A DNA stretch of 64,000 bases from Gracilimonas sp. (GTDB lineage Bacteria; Bacteroidota; Rhodothermia; Balneolales; Balneolaceae), in NCBI RefSeq assembly GCF_017641085.1, contig NZ_JAEPPI010000001.1, forward strand, positions 1,364,001 through 1,428,000. Reading direction: 5' to 3'. A program made the position numbers and the translations under genes. Each line of letters starts with the position of its first letter. The first letter of the stretch is position 1. The notes under the pieces are model-generated. The model was not told the origin of the DNA and ran no database searches. It saw nothing but the letters and a program-made list of their open reading frames with translations. Shown here in pieces: positions 25,897-35,578 of the stretch.

Positions 25897-28014
25897 CTAC
25901 TCCTCTTCTTCGCTGCTCTTCTCGAACCTGAATTCGAAAATGGCTCCATCCTCGCTACGATAATCAAATGAAGCATTTAGCTGTTTGGAAAGTGTTTTGA
26001 TGAGTGTCATACCCAAGGAAGTATGGATACTGGCCTGAGGTTGCTCAGGAAGGCCAATTCCATCGTCTTGAATTTGAAGCAGCAGCTTGTCGCACGGACG
26101 GGAAAGGCTCACCGTTATGTTTCCAGTCTTTCTGCCGGCAAAAGCATGTTTGTAACTGTTGGTGATGATTTCATTCAGCAGTAAACCACAGGGAATAGCC
26201 TGAATGATCGGGAGTTTAACCGGAATGATATCCAGCTCAATGTTTACTTTAACATCCGACCGCTTCATGGTTTTATGTATCACTTCGGTCAGCTCTTCAA
26301 AATACTGGTTGATGTCCACCTCCGAAAAATCATCACTCTGGTAGAGCTTCTCATGCACCATCGCGATGGAATTAACCCGCATCTGGCTGTCTTTAAGGAT
26401 TCGTTTGGCGTTTTCATCTTTGGCAGAATAGGATTGTAACTCCAGCAAGCCGGTGATTACGGCAAGGTTGTTCTTCACGCGGTGGTGGACTTCCGCCAGC
26501 AGCATTTCTTTTTCCCGAAGTGATTTACGAACCTGCTCCTCGGCCTTTTTCCGGTCGGTGATGTCCACATAAATACCATAAATACCCACCACGCTTTTTT
26601 CTACCACTACCGGAACGGCGTAAATGATCACATCCAGGATAGTGCCGTCTTTACGGATTCGTTTCTCTGTTACTTCGGTTACCTTTGCACTCTCAGTGAG
26701 CCGAACGGCATCATCATGTCGTTTTTCCGGGACGATTAACTTATCCAGCTCCAGCCCCTGCAGTTCATTTTCGCGATACCCAAACAGTTGCTCAAAGCCA
26801 TCATTAACCATTTCAACTTCACGATGCTCGTTCAGCAAGGCAATACCGATAGGCGATGAGTTAAACAGCTTGCTGAATAAACCTTCACGCTGCTTAAGCG
26901 CTTCTTCTGATTCTTTCCGGTCAGAAATATCCCGCTCAATCACTATAATGACTTTTTCGCCAAAATAATTACCGGTATTTACCAACACCTCGGTGGGGAA
27001 TATTTCGCCGTTTTTCCGTTTGCCCCATCCCTCATATTTGCCGGGATGTCCGTCATAAGCCCGCTCACGGATTTCCTTAATTTGTTCTTCATCATACTTA
27101 CCCGGGGCCGAAAGCATTCGATTGTGCTTGCCTACTACTTCGGTTCTTTTGTAGCCAAAGGTGCTTTCGAGTCCCTCGTTGGCCTCAATAATCACTCCCT
27201 CTTTATCCAGCAGATAGATGGCATCACTGATGGAATTAAACAAATCCTGGTAGCTCATCATGCTGCGCTTGGCATCATCCAGGGCTTCTTCGCGGTCGGT
27301 AACATCGTGCACAAGAGAATACATGGCCACCACATCCCCATCTGAATTGTACAGCAGCGAATTATACCATTCGCAGTAAATCACTTCTCCGTTTTTGGTA
27401 ATGTTTCTGTTGATTACCGAAACGTCTTTTTGGCCATTCTTATATGTCTCCTTGATAGTGTCTCGCACATAATCCAGGTCATCCTCGTGGATGAACTTTT
27501 CCAGCAACCTCTTCTCGTTGATAGCTTCTTCCTCGGTGTATCCAAAAAGATCCTCGGCTTTTTCTGACCAGCGAATGATATTCAGAGATGCATCCCATTC
27601 AATTTCAGCCAGCGGGAAATTGTTAAGGTCGAGCTGACTGGACAGTAATTTCTTTTCATCTCTCTTTCCTTCCACAATTTCAGAGAAGTTATGAGCTATT
27701 ACCAGTTTAGCGGGCCGGCCTTTATAGTTGATGAGGTGAGCAGAAAGCTGAAAGTACAGATCCTTCCCGTCTTTTGTTTTAAACACCCAAATTTTATCTG
27801 CAGACTTTTTTGCAGGTATAGGTATTTCATCCTTTATCTTTTTACCTGATTTCTGCTCTCCGAAGTCGATTACTCTTTTCTTTAAGAACTTCTTTTTTTT
27901 ATACCCTAAAATCTCAGTGGCCGCACTGTTTACATCTAAAATCTTGAGGGTAGCCTGCTCGCAAACGAACATAGGCTGAGCATCGAAGAAGCTTTCTTCG
28001 GGATTAAAATTCAT
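25897..28014 (-). CDS. Multi-PAS sensor histidine kinase (HisKA_2 type)
   Basis: Cytoplasmic sensor kinase of 705 residues without membrane segments. Four PAS domains lie at about 10-115, 130-245, 252-370 and 377-495, each ending in a DITDRK-like PAC motif. The dimerisation/phosphoacceptor region is HisKA_2-type (LLAEVHHRVKNNLAVI, histidines 510/511). The ATPase domain shows the N box (LLLNEIITNSYKHAF) and G1 (QDDGIGLP). Such kinases answer light, redox or small-molecule cues through PAS ligands. No response regulator is adjacent, so its partner is elsewhere; it is divergent from thrS. Confidence 0.92.
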   Translation of the reverse strand: MNFNPEESFFDAQPMFVCEQATLKILDVNSAATEILGYKKKKFLKKRVIDFGEQKSGKKIKDEIPIPAKKSADKIWVFKTKDGKDLYFQLSAHLINYKGRPAKLVIAHNFSEIVEGKRDEKKLLSSQLDLNNFPLAEIEWDASLNIIRWSEKAEDLFGYTEEEAINEKRLLEKFIHEDDLDYVRDTIKETYKNGQKDVSVINRNITKNGEVIYCEWYNSLLYNSDGDVVAMYSLVHDVTDREEALDDAKRSMMSYQDLFNSISDAIYLLDKEGVIIEANEGLESTFGYKRTEVVGKHNRMLSAPGKYDEEQIKEIRERAYDGHPGKYEGWGKRKNGEIFPTEVLVNTGNYFGEKVIIVIERDISDRKESEEALKQREGLFSKLFNSSPIGIALLNEHREVEMVNDGFEQLFGYRENELQGLELDKLIVPEKRHDDAVRLTESAKVTEVTEKRIRKDGTILDVIIYAVPVVVEKSVVGIYGIYVDITDRKKAEEQVRKSLREKEMLLAEVHHRVKNNLAVITGLLELQSYSAKDENAKRILKDSQMRVNSIAMVHEKLYQSDDFSEVDINQYFEELTEVIHKTMKRSDVKVNIELDIIPVKLPIIQAIPCGLLLNEIITNSYKHAFAGRKTGNITVSLSRPCDKLLLQIQDDGIGLPEQPQASIHTSLGMTLIKTLSKQLNASFDYRSEDGAIFEFRFEKSSEEEE

Positions 28015-28174
28015 GTACTACTGTAGATTTAATTTCATTGCCGAACGAATATCACATTTCTGAGCCATCAAATCCAATCCTTTTAATGTAAATAAATCAC
28101 CAGAATAAGCCTGTGTGTACATACTATTTTTTTTATCTTCCACTGTTAAAGAAATTCTGAGAATAAAACACTGA

Positions 28175-30118
28175 ATGGCAGACCAAAAAATTACGCTTAC
28201 ATTACCCGACGGAAGTCAACGAGAATATTCATCAGGAACCACAGGATTAGAAGTAGCAAAGTCTATTGCATCCGGATTAGCGCGTGCCGCACTTAGCATT
28301 ACTGTGGATGGTGAAATTATTGATCTGGATCGTCCCATTACCAAAGATGCTGAGATAGCTATCAATACCTGGGACAGTGAGGACGGCAAATACACCTTCT
28401 GGCACTCCTCTGCTCACCTGCTCGCAGAAGCCGTTCAGGAACTGTACCCCAAAGCCAAATTCGGAATTGGCCCGCCCATCGAAAGCGGGTTCTATTACGA
28501 CATCGATTTCGGCGATAAGCAGATTTCCCAGGAAGACTTGTCAAAGATTGAAGACAAGTTCATCAAGATGGCCCGTAAAAAAAATGAGTTTGACCGAAAG
28601 GAAGTAACGAAGCAGGAAGCCCTCGATTTCTATAAAGAAAAAGGTAATGAGTATAAAGTGGACCTGATTGAAGATCTGGATGACGGCACTATTACTTTTT
28701 ACACACAGGGTGATTTCACCGATCTCTGCCGTGGCCCGCACATCCCCAATACCGGAGATGTGAAAGCGGTTAAGCTCACCAGCCTGGCCGGAGCGTATTG
28801 GAGAGGAGATAATGAAAGTAAACAGCTGACTCGTATTTATGGTATCAGCTTTCCCAAGCAGAAAATGCTGGAAGAGCATCTCACCCGTTTGGAAGAAGCC
28901 AAAAAAAGGGATCACCGAAAGCTCGGTAAAGAGCTTGGCATTTATATGATCGACAATATGGTAGGCAGTGGCTTACCGATGTGGCTCCCCAATGGAACGG
29001 TACTTCGCCGAACGCTGGAGGCATTTCTCCGTGATGAGCAAAAAAAGCGCGGCTATAAAGAGGTTATCACTCCGCATATTGCTAATATAGAATTGTATAA
29101 AACATCCGGTCACTATCCGTATTACCAGGATTCGCAGTACAACCCAATGCAGGTAGATGATGAAGAGTACATGCTGAAGCCGATGAACTGCCCGCACCAT
29201 CACCGGATTTATTCCAATGATTTGCGCAGTTACCGCGACCTTCCTCTGAGATTGGCTGAATTTGGCTCGGTTTATCGCTACGAGCAGTCCGGGGAGTTAA
29301 GCGGACTTTCAAGAGTTCGGGGATTTACCCAGGATGATGCTCACATTTATTGCACGCACGACCAGCTGAAACAGGAAATTAAGCATACTATAGAACTCAC
29401 TCAGTTTGTATTTAACACATTTGGCATGCCGGTCGATATCCGTCTCTCCTATCGTGATGACAACGAGAAGAAATACGGAGGCAACACCGAGTACTGGGAT
29501 CGCGCACAAAAAGAGATTCGGGAAGTAGCCGACGAAATGGAGCTCGACTATCATGTAGCTCCCGGCGAGGCCAGCTTTTACGGACCAAAAATCGATTTTA
29601 TAATCCGTGATGCCATTGGACGCAAGTGGCAGCTTGGTACTGTTCAGGTTGATTATGTAATGCCTGAACGATTTGACCTGACCTATGTAGGTTCAGACAA
29701 TGAGAAGCACCGTCCGGTTATTATTCACCGCGCGCCCTTTGGATCGATGGAACGGTTCACCAGTATTCTGATTGAACATTTTGCCGGAAACTTTCCGCTG
29801 TGGCTGGCTCCTGAACAAGTACGCATTCTTCCCATATCTGATGAACAAAATGCGTATGCTGAATATTGCTATGAGAAATTGAATGAACTTGGGGTTCGGG
29901 TTGAACTGGATTCCCGAAGCGAGCAGATCGGAGGAAAAATCCGGGATGCTGAAACGAGTAAGATCCCATATATGTTAATAGTGGGAAGTAAGGAAGTAGA
30001 AGATGAAACTGTTTCCGTTCGCCGCCATAAAAAAGGCGATATTGGAACTTTCAATTTTTCTGATTTTCTTACAGACATAAATGAAGAAATTCAAACAAAA
30101 GCTTTACCTAAAGACTAA
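28175..30118 (+). CDS. thrS: Threonyl-tRNA synthetase
   Basis: Class II synthetase of 647 residues. It has an N-terminal TGS domain (ITLTLPDGSQREY), an editing domain (WHSSAHLLAEAVQELYP), a catalytic core with the zinc Cys in LKPMNCPHHHRIY and motif 2 around FGSVYRYEQSGELSGLSRVRGF, and a C-terminal anticodon-binding domain. It heads a thrS-infC-rpmI-rplT block. Its stop codon is followed 18 bp later by the infC start in the same reading frame. Confidence 0.98.
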   Translation: MADQKITLTLPDGSQREYSSGTTGLEVAKSIASGLARAALSITVDGEIIDLDRPITKDAEIAINTWDSEDGKYTFWHSSAHLLAEAVQELYPKAKFGIGPPIESGFYYDIDFGDKQISQEDLSKIEDKFIKMARKKNEFDRKEVTKQEALDFYKEKGNEYKVDLIEDLDDGTITFYTQGDFTDLCRGPHIPNTGDVKAVKLTSLAGAYWRGDNESKQLTRIYGISFPKQKMLEEHLTRLEEAKKRDHRKLGKELGIYMIDNMVGSGLPMWLPNGTVLRRTLEAFLRDEQKKRGYKEVITPHIANIELYKTSGHYPYYQDSQYNPMQVDDEEYMLKPMNCPHHHRIYSNDLRSYRDLPLRLAEFGSVYRYEQSGELSGLSRVRGFTQDDAHIYCTHDQLKQEIKHTIELTQFVFNTFGMPVDIRLSYRDDNEKKYGGNTEYWDRAQKEIREVADEMELDYHVAPGEASFYGPKIDFIIRDAIGRKWQLGTVQVDYVMPERFDLTYVGSDNEKHRPVIIHRAPFGSMERFTSILIEHFAGNFPLWLAPEQVRILPISDEQNAYAEYCYEKLNELGVRVELDSRSEQIGGKIRDAETSKIPYMLIVGSKEVEDETVSVRRHKKGDIGTFNFSDFLTDINEEIQTKALPKD

Positions 30119-30136
30119 CTAAACAACGAGGTTACT

Positions 30137-30679
30137 ATCGCAAGAAGAAGTTATCAGAGACGACCACAAAACGAGGATCGTCCTCGAATTAATGAAGAAA
30201 TCAATGCTGCTAAGGTTCGGGTTATCAAACCTGACGAAGAGCATGAAATTACGACAGCTGAACGCGCCCTGCAGATAGCTGCATCGTATGATTTGGATCT
30301 CGTAGAGGTCGCCCCAAAAGCCAAGCCCCCGGTTTGCAAGGTGATTGACTATGGGAAATTTATGTACGAGAAAAAGAAAAAAGAGAAAGAAGCGAAGAAA
30401 AAACAGCACACCATATCTGTTAAAGAATTGCGCTTCCGTCCGAACACGGACGATCATGATCTTGAATTCAAAACCCGCCACGCACGAGAATTTTTGGAAG
30501 GTGGCGACAAGGTGAAAGCAACTGTACAGTTCCGTGGACGAGATATGCTTTACACGGAAAAAGGCGAATTATTGCTTCTGCAGCTTGCTAAGGACCTTTC
30601 TGATGTAGGCAAAATTGAAAGCAAGCCTAATATGGAAGGCCGCAGAATGATCATGATGCTCGCCCCATCTAAAAGTTAA
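30137..30679 (+). CDS. infC: Translation initiation factor IF-3, AUC start codon
   Basis: IF-3 (180 residues) binds the 30S subunit and discriminates against non-canonical start codons. The only ATG/GTG/TTG start in the frame is a TTG at 30293, which would delete most of the N-terminal domain. Conserved IF-3 sequence (RINEEINAAKVRVIKPDEEHE) continues upstream to an ATC at 30137, preceded by GAGG five bases away. A rare AUC start matches the known AUU-type autoregulation of infC. C-terminal domain motifs KELRFRPNTDDHD and FRGRDM are intact. The frame is the same as thrS. Confidence 0.92.
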   Translation: MARRSYQRRPQNEDRPRINEEINAAKVRVIKPDEEHEITTAERALQIAASYDLDLVEVAPKAKPPVCKVIDYGKFMYEKKKKEKEAKKKQHTISVKELRFRPNTDDHDLEFKTRHAREFLEGGDKVKATVQFRGRDMLYTEKGELLLLQLAKDLSDVGKIESKPNMEGRRMIMMLAPSKS

Positions 30680-30754
30680 TTCCTTCGTTGCACAGGGATA
30701 CAAATCTCCCTATTTTATAAGTCTTTAAATTTTCACAAAAGTTGGTGGATTTCC

Positions 30755-30955
30755 ATGCCAAAAATGAAAAGTAATAGTGGTGCTAAAAAGCGGTTTAAAG
30801 TTACCGGTTCCGGTAAAATTAAGCGTAAAAAAGCTTTTAAGCGTCACATTCTGACAAAGAAAAGTAGTAAAACTAAAAGACAGCTTGGAAAAGACACATT
30901 GGTTGACAAAGCCGATGAAAAGTCTATCAAAAGACAGCTGCCTTATCAATCTTAA
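30755..30955 (+). CDS. rpmI: Ribosomal protein bL35
   Basis: 66-residue basic large-subunit protein, beginning [20 protein letters not shown] with the characteristic KKAFKRHIL. It lies between infC and rplT in the conserved infC-rpmI-rplT order, 75 bp after infC and 19 bp before rplT. Confidence 0.97.
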   Translation: MPKMKSNSGAKKRFKVTGSGKIKRKKAFKRHILTKKSSKTKRQLGKDTLVDKADEKSIKRQLPYQS

Positions 30956-30974
30956 TTTTTAAACTAACGACAAA

Positions 30975-31322
30975 ATGCCACGTTCATTAAATTTGGTGGC
31001 TTCCCGTCGCCGTCGCAAAAAGATCATTGATCAAGCGAAAGGTTACTGGGGTAAGCGTAAGAACGTTTACACCATTGCGAAGAATGCTGTAGAGAAAGGA
31101 CTTCTCTACCAATACAGAGATCGCAAGAATCGTAAACGTAATTTCCGTCGATTATGGATCACCCGCATCAATGCGGCAGCAAGGCTCAACGGTACAACCT
31201 ATTCTAAACTCATCCACGGGATGAAGACCAAGAATATGGAGATCAACCGTAAGGTACTTGCAGATCTTGCCGTACGCGATGCAGATACGTTTGCTGCTAT
31301 TGTTAAGGAAGCCACTGCTTAA
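30975..31322 (+). CDS. rplT: Ribosomal protein bL20
   Basis: 115-residue early-assembly 23S rRNA-binding protein. The motif [21 protein letters not shown] and the C-terminal [17 protein letters not shown] are typical. In other bacteria bL20 represses rpmI-rplT translation. A strong intrinsic terminator follows. Confidence 0.97.
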   Translation: MPRSLNLVASRRRRKKIIDQAKGYWGKRKNVYTIAKNAVEKGLLYQYRDRKNRKRNFRRLWITRINAAARLNGTTYSKLIHGMKTKNMEINRKVLADLAVRDADTFAAIVKEATA

Positions 31323-31342
31323 TTGCATATATTAAACGGTAT

Positions 31343-31388
31343 AAACCGGCAGATCTTTTTTATAAGGTTTGCCGGTTTTTTTATTTTT
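31343..31388 (+). terminator. Intrinsic terminator after rplT
   Basis: AAACCGGCA (31343-31351) pairs with TGCCGGTTT (31370-31378), followed by a T-rich run. It ends the thrS-infC-rpmI-rplT unit. Confidence 0.85.
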
Positions 31389-31401
31389 GGGAATTAATTT
31401 C

Positions 31402-31426
31402 GGTTCCGACGCAAAGCGTCAGAACC
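31402..31426. repeat. Palindromic hairpin repeat, GACGC core, copy 2
   Basis: GGTTC-C-GACGC-AAA-GCGTC-A-GAACC makes a 10-bp stem with one C/A mismatch. Its core CCGACGCARAGCGTC is shared with 17128-17151. It lies between the rplT terminator and pheS. Confidence 0.65.
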
Positions 31427-31559
31427 AGTCAAAGAAAAAGTATTTAAATTCCCCTATGCTATAACACTCGGTGTCGTGGCAATTACCGGAATACATTTTA
31501 TTAAGCCTTCGCTTATGGCGGTTGGCGTCAAAGCGATTTCATTTAAAAAATCACATTTC

Positions 31560-32567
31560 ATGCTTAATGATATAAAAGCATTACAGGAAGAAATTAACAG
31601 CTTCTCCATCACTGATGAGGAGCAGCTTGAAGCTTTCCGTCTTGAATTCCTATCCCGAAACGGGAAAGTGCAATCCATGTTCAAGAATATGGGGAAAGTT
31701 CCCAAGGAAGAACGGGCTGAAGTTGGAAAGGCCATGAACCAGGTGAAAGTGCTGGCTGAATCGAAATTTGAAGAAGCCAAAGCCGCACTCGAGCAAGATG
31801 AAAGCAAAGACCTGAGTGCCAAAGACGACATTACCCTCACTCCTCCTTCCTATCCGTTAGGTTCACTGCACCCGCTTACGCAGACTTTGGAGGAAATGAA
31901 ATCCATTTTCTACCGACTTGGATTTACCATTGCAGACGGACCGGAAATCGAGGATGACTTTCACAACTTTACCGCCCTGAACTTTCCTCCGAATCACCCG
32001 GCACGGGACGAACAGGATACCTTTTTCATTAAGAAGAGTGATGATCCCGATGTTCAGGATTTGGTTCTGCGAACGCATACTTCCCCGGTTCAAATTCGGC
32101 TGATGGAAAACACGGAACCTCCAATCCGGGCTATTATGCCTGGACGTGTGTACAGGAATGAAGCCGTTTCGCCAAAGTCTTATTTCTTATTTCACCAGGT
32201 AGAGGCTTTATATATAGATGAAAACGTAAGCGTCGCTGACCTGAAGGAAACACTTATCACCTTTGCCAAGCTGATGTTTGGCACCGATGTGAAATACCGG
32301 CTTCGTCCCGGATTCTTCCCCTTCACCGAACCCAGCCTTGAGATGGATATCTGGTGGGGATCGGAACAAGACGGCAAGTGGCTGGAAATTTTAGGTTCCG
32401 GCATGGTTGATCCCAATGTATTCAAACATGCAGGTGTTGACCCGGAGAAATATACCGGCTTTGCCTGGGGAATGGGTGTTGAACGTATCGCCATTCTCAG
32501 ACACGGGATTGACGACATCCGTACCTTCTACGAAAATGACATTCGCTTCCTCGAACAGTTTAACTAA
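31560..32567 (+). CDS. pheS: Phenylalanyl-tRNA synthetase alpha subunit
   Basis: Catalytic alpha subunit of 335 residues from the ATG at 31560, whose MLNDIKALQEEINSF start is the normal coiled-coil N-terminus; the frame extends upstream without support. Class II motifs include MPGRVYRNEAVSPKSYFLFHQ, FPFTEPSLEMDI and GFAWGMGVERIAILRHGI. It forms a heterotetramer with PheT, whose gene begins 17 bp downstream. Confidence 0.97.
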   Translation: MLNDIKALQEEINSFSITDEEQLEAFRLEFLSRNGKVQSMFKNMGKVPKEERAEVGKAMNQVKVLAESKFEEAKAALEQDESKDLSAKDDITLTPPSYPLGSLHPLTQTLEEMKSIFYRLGFTIADGPEIEDDFHNFTALNFPPNHPARDEQDTFFIKKSDDPDVQDLVLRTHTSPVQIRLMENTEPPIRAIMPGRVYRNEAVSPKSYFLFHQVEALYIDENVSVADLKETLITFAKLMFGTDVKYRLRPGFFPFTEPSLEMDIWWGSEQDGKWLEILGSGMVDPNVFKHAGVDPEKYTGFAWGMGVERIAILRHGIDDIRTFYENDIRFLEQFN

Positions 32568-32584
32568 ATACCTCCCCCGCTTTA

Positions 32585-34993
32585 ATGAAAGTATCGTACA
32601 ACTGGCTTAAAGAATTTATTGATCTTCCCCTCTCACCGGAAGAAACCGCAGAAAAACTAACGCTTATCGGACTGGAAGTAGAAGAAGTTGAGTCTTTTGG
32701 CAGTTCTCTGGAAGGAGTTATTGTCGGAGAAATACTGGAAGTTCGAGAACATCCAAATGCCGACCGGCTTCAGATTTGTGATGTAAAACTCGGCGACTCC
32801 CAAACCCAGATTGTTTGCGGAGCCAAAAATGTGGCAGCCGGGCAAAAAGTACCCGTTGCTACCGTCGGCTCCACCCTACCCATTAAACTGGATGACGGTT
32901 CATTCCTGAAAATCAAAAAGGCGAAGCTTCGGGGTGAAGTTTCTGAAGGGATGATTTGTGCCGAAGACGAACTTGGGCTTGGAACCGATCATGAAGGCAT
33001 AATGGTGCTGGATGAAGACCTGAAAGTGGGAATGCCCATTTCTGAGATCTTTGATCTTTATGAAGATACCATCATCGATATTGCCATTACCCCAAACCGG
33101 CCGGATGCCACCTGCCATTTAGGAGTTGCACGCGATTTGGCTGCCGCGCTTAATATTGATCTTAAGAAACCGGAAATACCATCCGGTAAAACTGTTCAGA
33201 ATTCCGAAGACATCACCATTAAAATTGAGAATGCCGAGAAGTGCCATCGGTATGTCGGAAAGAAGGTAAAAGGTATTGAGATAAAAGAATCACCAAGCTG
33301 GCTGCGAAATAAGCTGAAAGCCATTGGTGTGCGTTCGGTTAATAATGTGGTGGATGTAACCAATTATGTGATGTATGAATTGGGGCAGCCTTTGCATGCG
33401 TTTGATTACAAAACCATTCGCGGGAAAGAGATTGTTGTTAAAGATTTCAGCAAAGAAATTGAGTTTGAAACGCTTGATCACGTAAAACGAAAATGCACAC
33501 CCGGAACTTTGTTTATTTGTGACGGTGAAGGTCCGGTAGCCATAGCCGGCGTAATGGGCGGTGTGGATTCTGAAGTTGGAGATGACACTACCGACATCCT
33601 CATTGAAAGTGCTTATTTCGATCCCGGCTCTATCCGCAGAACGGCCAAAGAACAAACTTTGCAAACCGATGCCTCCTATCGATTTGAGCGGGGTATTGAC
33701 CCTAATCTTCAAGCCATTGCGGCAGAACGCGCTGCTCAACTCATTGCTGAAGTTGCAGGTGGGGAGATTTCTGAGGAAACAGTGGATGTTCACCCTACCA
33801 AAACAGAAACGCACCAGCTTACTCTCAGAAAAAGCTACACCAACCGTCTGTTGGGAACCGACTTCGACATTCAAACCATTGCAACAATTCTGGACGGCCT
33901 TGAACTTAAGGAAGTGAATCGGGATGATGATACCATTACATTGGAGATTCCAACCTTCCGCCCGGATTTAGAACGCGAAGTGGATCTGATCGAGGAAGTT
34001 GGACGACTCTTTGATTACAATAAAATTCCCGCTCCGAAGCACGGTATTTATGTTTCTTCAGAGCCGATTAACGAATGGGAAAAGCTTAATCAAAAAATCA
34101 GGAATACCTGCCTGCAATTGGGCTTCCGCGAAATCTATTCCAATTCATTGATCTCTGAGAAAGAAGCTTCTCACTTTGGTGAACTCGATGATATGATTTC
34201 TGCACTGAATCCTTTAAACAAGGATATGAGCACCCTGCGCCCTTCCCTGCTCCACGGATTTCTGAAATCAGCCTCTTACAACTTCAACCGCAAAAGAGCC
34301 GGTGTTCGGTTCTTTGAACTGGGCCATGTGTTCAATGCGGATAAAGAAGGAACGTATTACGAAGGGATTAAAGAGGAAGTACATGTACTGCTTGGGCTTG
34401 CAGGTCTTAAGAATCAGGACAGCTGGTTGGAAGAGGCAGAATCCTATTCCATTTTTGATCTGAAGGCTTTGGTTCATGCCTTCTTCAGTAAGCTGAATTT
34501 AATGCAGCATCTTTCATCCAAGGCAAAAGATGAAACCATCCTCGAATACTTTTGGGGAGAAAAGAAAATCGGAACCCTGTTTCTGCCTTCCGATGACTTA
34601 AAAGAAGCCTATGACTTTGAACAGGAAGCTTTTGTAGCAGAGATTTCAGTGTCGGCAATTTCAGAAGCCCTTGCTGTTATTCCTGAAAATACCTTTAAAG
34701 CCGTACCTAAATTTCCCGCTTTTGAATTCGACTTTGCGGTCATTGTTTCACAGTCGGTTACAGCCGGAGAACTGATGGAAGTGATCGAAGATAAAGCAGG
34801 TGAACAGCTGGAAAGCATTGATATTTTTGACGTTTTTGAGGGGGAGTCTATTGGAAAAGGAAACAAAAGTCTGGCCTTCCGGTTAAACTTCCTGGATCCG
34901 AACAAGACCTTGAATATCAAAGAAGTAGAACCTATTATTCAGCGAATTGTTAAATCATTGGAAAAAGATTTTTCAGCTAAACTGAGAGGGTAA
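32585..34993 (+). CDS. pheT: Phenylalanyl-tRNA synthetase beta subunit
   Basis: 802-residue beta subunit with the N-terminal tRNA-binding (EMAP-like) domain (VGEILEVREHPNADRLQICDV), the B3/4 editing domain (VVDVTNYVMYELGQPLHAFDY), the B5 domain and a C-terminal ferredoxin-fold anticodon-binding domain. It follows pheS and precedes the ZapB-like gene by 12 bp, an order (pheST then zapA) common in bacteria. Confidence 0.97.
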   Translation: MKVSYNWLKEFIDLPLSPEETAEKLTLIGLEVEEVESFGSSLEGVIVGEILEVREHPNADRLQICDVKLGDSQTQIVCGAKNVAAGQKVPVATVGSTLPIKLDDGSFLKIKKAKLRGEVSEGMICAEDELGLGTDHEGIMVLDEDLKVGMPISEIFDLYEDTIIDIAITPNRPDATCHLGVARDLAAALNIDLKKPEIPSGKTVQNSEDITIKIENAEKCHRYVGKKVKGIEIKESPSWLRNKLKAIGVRSVNNVVDVTNYVMYELGQPLHAFDYKTIRGKEIVVKDFSKEIEFETLDHVKRKCTPGTLFICDGEGPVAIAGVMGGVDSEVGDDTTDILIESAYFDPGSIRRTAKEQTLQTDASYRFERGIDPNLQAIAAERAAQLIAEVAGGEISEETVDVHPTKTETHQLTLRKSYTNRLLGTDFDIQTIATILDGLELKEVNRDDDTITLEIPTFRPDLEREVDLIEEVGRLFDYNKIPAPKHGIYVSSEPINEWEKLNQKIRNTCLQLGFREIYSNSLISEKEASHFGELDDMISALNPLNKDMSTLRPSLLHGFLKSASYNFNRKRAGVRFFELGHVFNADKEGTYYEGIKEEVHVLLGLAGLKNQDSWLEEAESYSIFDLKALVHAFFSKLNLMQHLSSKAKDETILEYFWGEKKIGTLFLPSDDLKEAYDFEQEAFVAEISVSAISEALAVIPENTFKAVPKFPAFEFDFAVIVSQSVTAGELMEVIEDKAGEQLESIDIFDVFEGESIGKGNKSLAFRLNFLDPNKTLNIKEVEPIIQRIVKSLEKDFSAKLRG

Positions 34994-35005
34994 TCAAACC
35001 TGCAT

Positions 35006-35260
35006 ATGAATAAACTTTCACAACAAAGCGATAAATTCAGACAGCTGCTGGATGAAGTGGGTTCCGAGGTGGAAGGCCTGAAACAGGAAATACGTGAGCT
35101 CAAAAAAGATAACGCAAAGCTAAAAGCCAAGCTCGAGGAAGAGCACGAGAAACAAACCGATATCTTTTCTGCCATTACTGAATCAGAGCGGCTGGCGCTA
35201 AGGCAACATGTGCAGGGACTTATCTCAAAAATTGACCATCACCTTGGAGTTGATTCATGA
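35006..35260 (+). CDS. Small coiled-coil protein, ZapB-like
   Basis: 84-residue protein whose first 60 residues are a continuous heptad coiled coil (FRQLLDEVGSEVEGLKQEIRE ...), followed by a short basic/hydrophobic tail. Its stop overlaps the zapA start (ATGA). Size, coiled-coil character and fusion-like coupling to zapA suggest a Z-ring-associated cell-division partner analogous to ZapB. No specific family motif was recognised. Confidence 0.75.
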   Translation: MNKLSQQSDKFRQLLDEVGSEVEGLKQEIRELKKDNAKLKAKLEEEHEKQTDIFSAITESERLALRQHVQGLISKIDHHLGVDS

Positions 35261-35550
35261 AATCGATAAAAGTTACCATCCTCGGCAAGCAGTACCCTCT
35301 TAAAGTTGAGGATCATGAAGAAGAATCCATGATCCGGATTTGCAAATTCGTGGATGAACGTTTCAAAACCTATCGGCAGCAACTGGTAAAACAGCCGGAA
35401 TCTACCGTTATGGTTCTGGCTGCCCTCAGCATAGCCGAAGAGCTTTTTGAGGCCCGTAATGCCAATACGGAATTAGAGAATAACGAAGAAGTTCTGATGG
35501 AACGTGTGAATCACAGCCTTGAGCGTTTACTTACCGAAATCAGAGAATAA
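35257..35550 (+). CDS. zapA: Cell division protein ZapA
   Basis: 97-residue ZapA that would crosslink FtsZ filaments. KSIKVTILGKQYPLKVEDHEE is the N-terminal globular part, LAALSIAEELFEARN begins the C-terminal coiled coil. It is translationally coupled to the upstream coiled-coil gene. Confidence 0.92.
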   Translation: MKSIKVTILGKQYPLKVEDHEEESMIRICKFVDERFKTYRQQLVKQPESTVMVLAALSIAEELFEARNANTELENNEEVLMERVNHSLERLLTEIRE

Positions 35551-35578
35551 TAATCCCCATAAATAGCAGGAGTTCATT

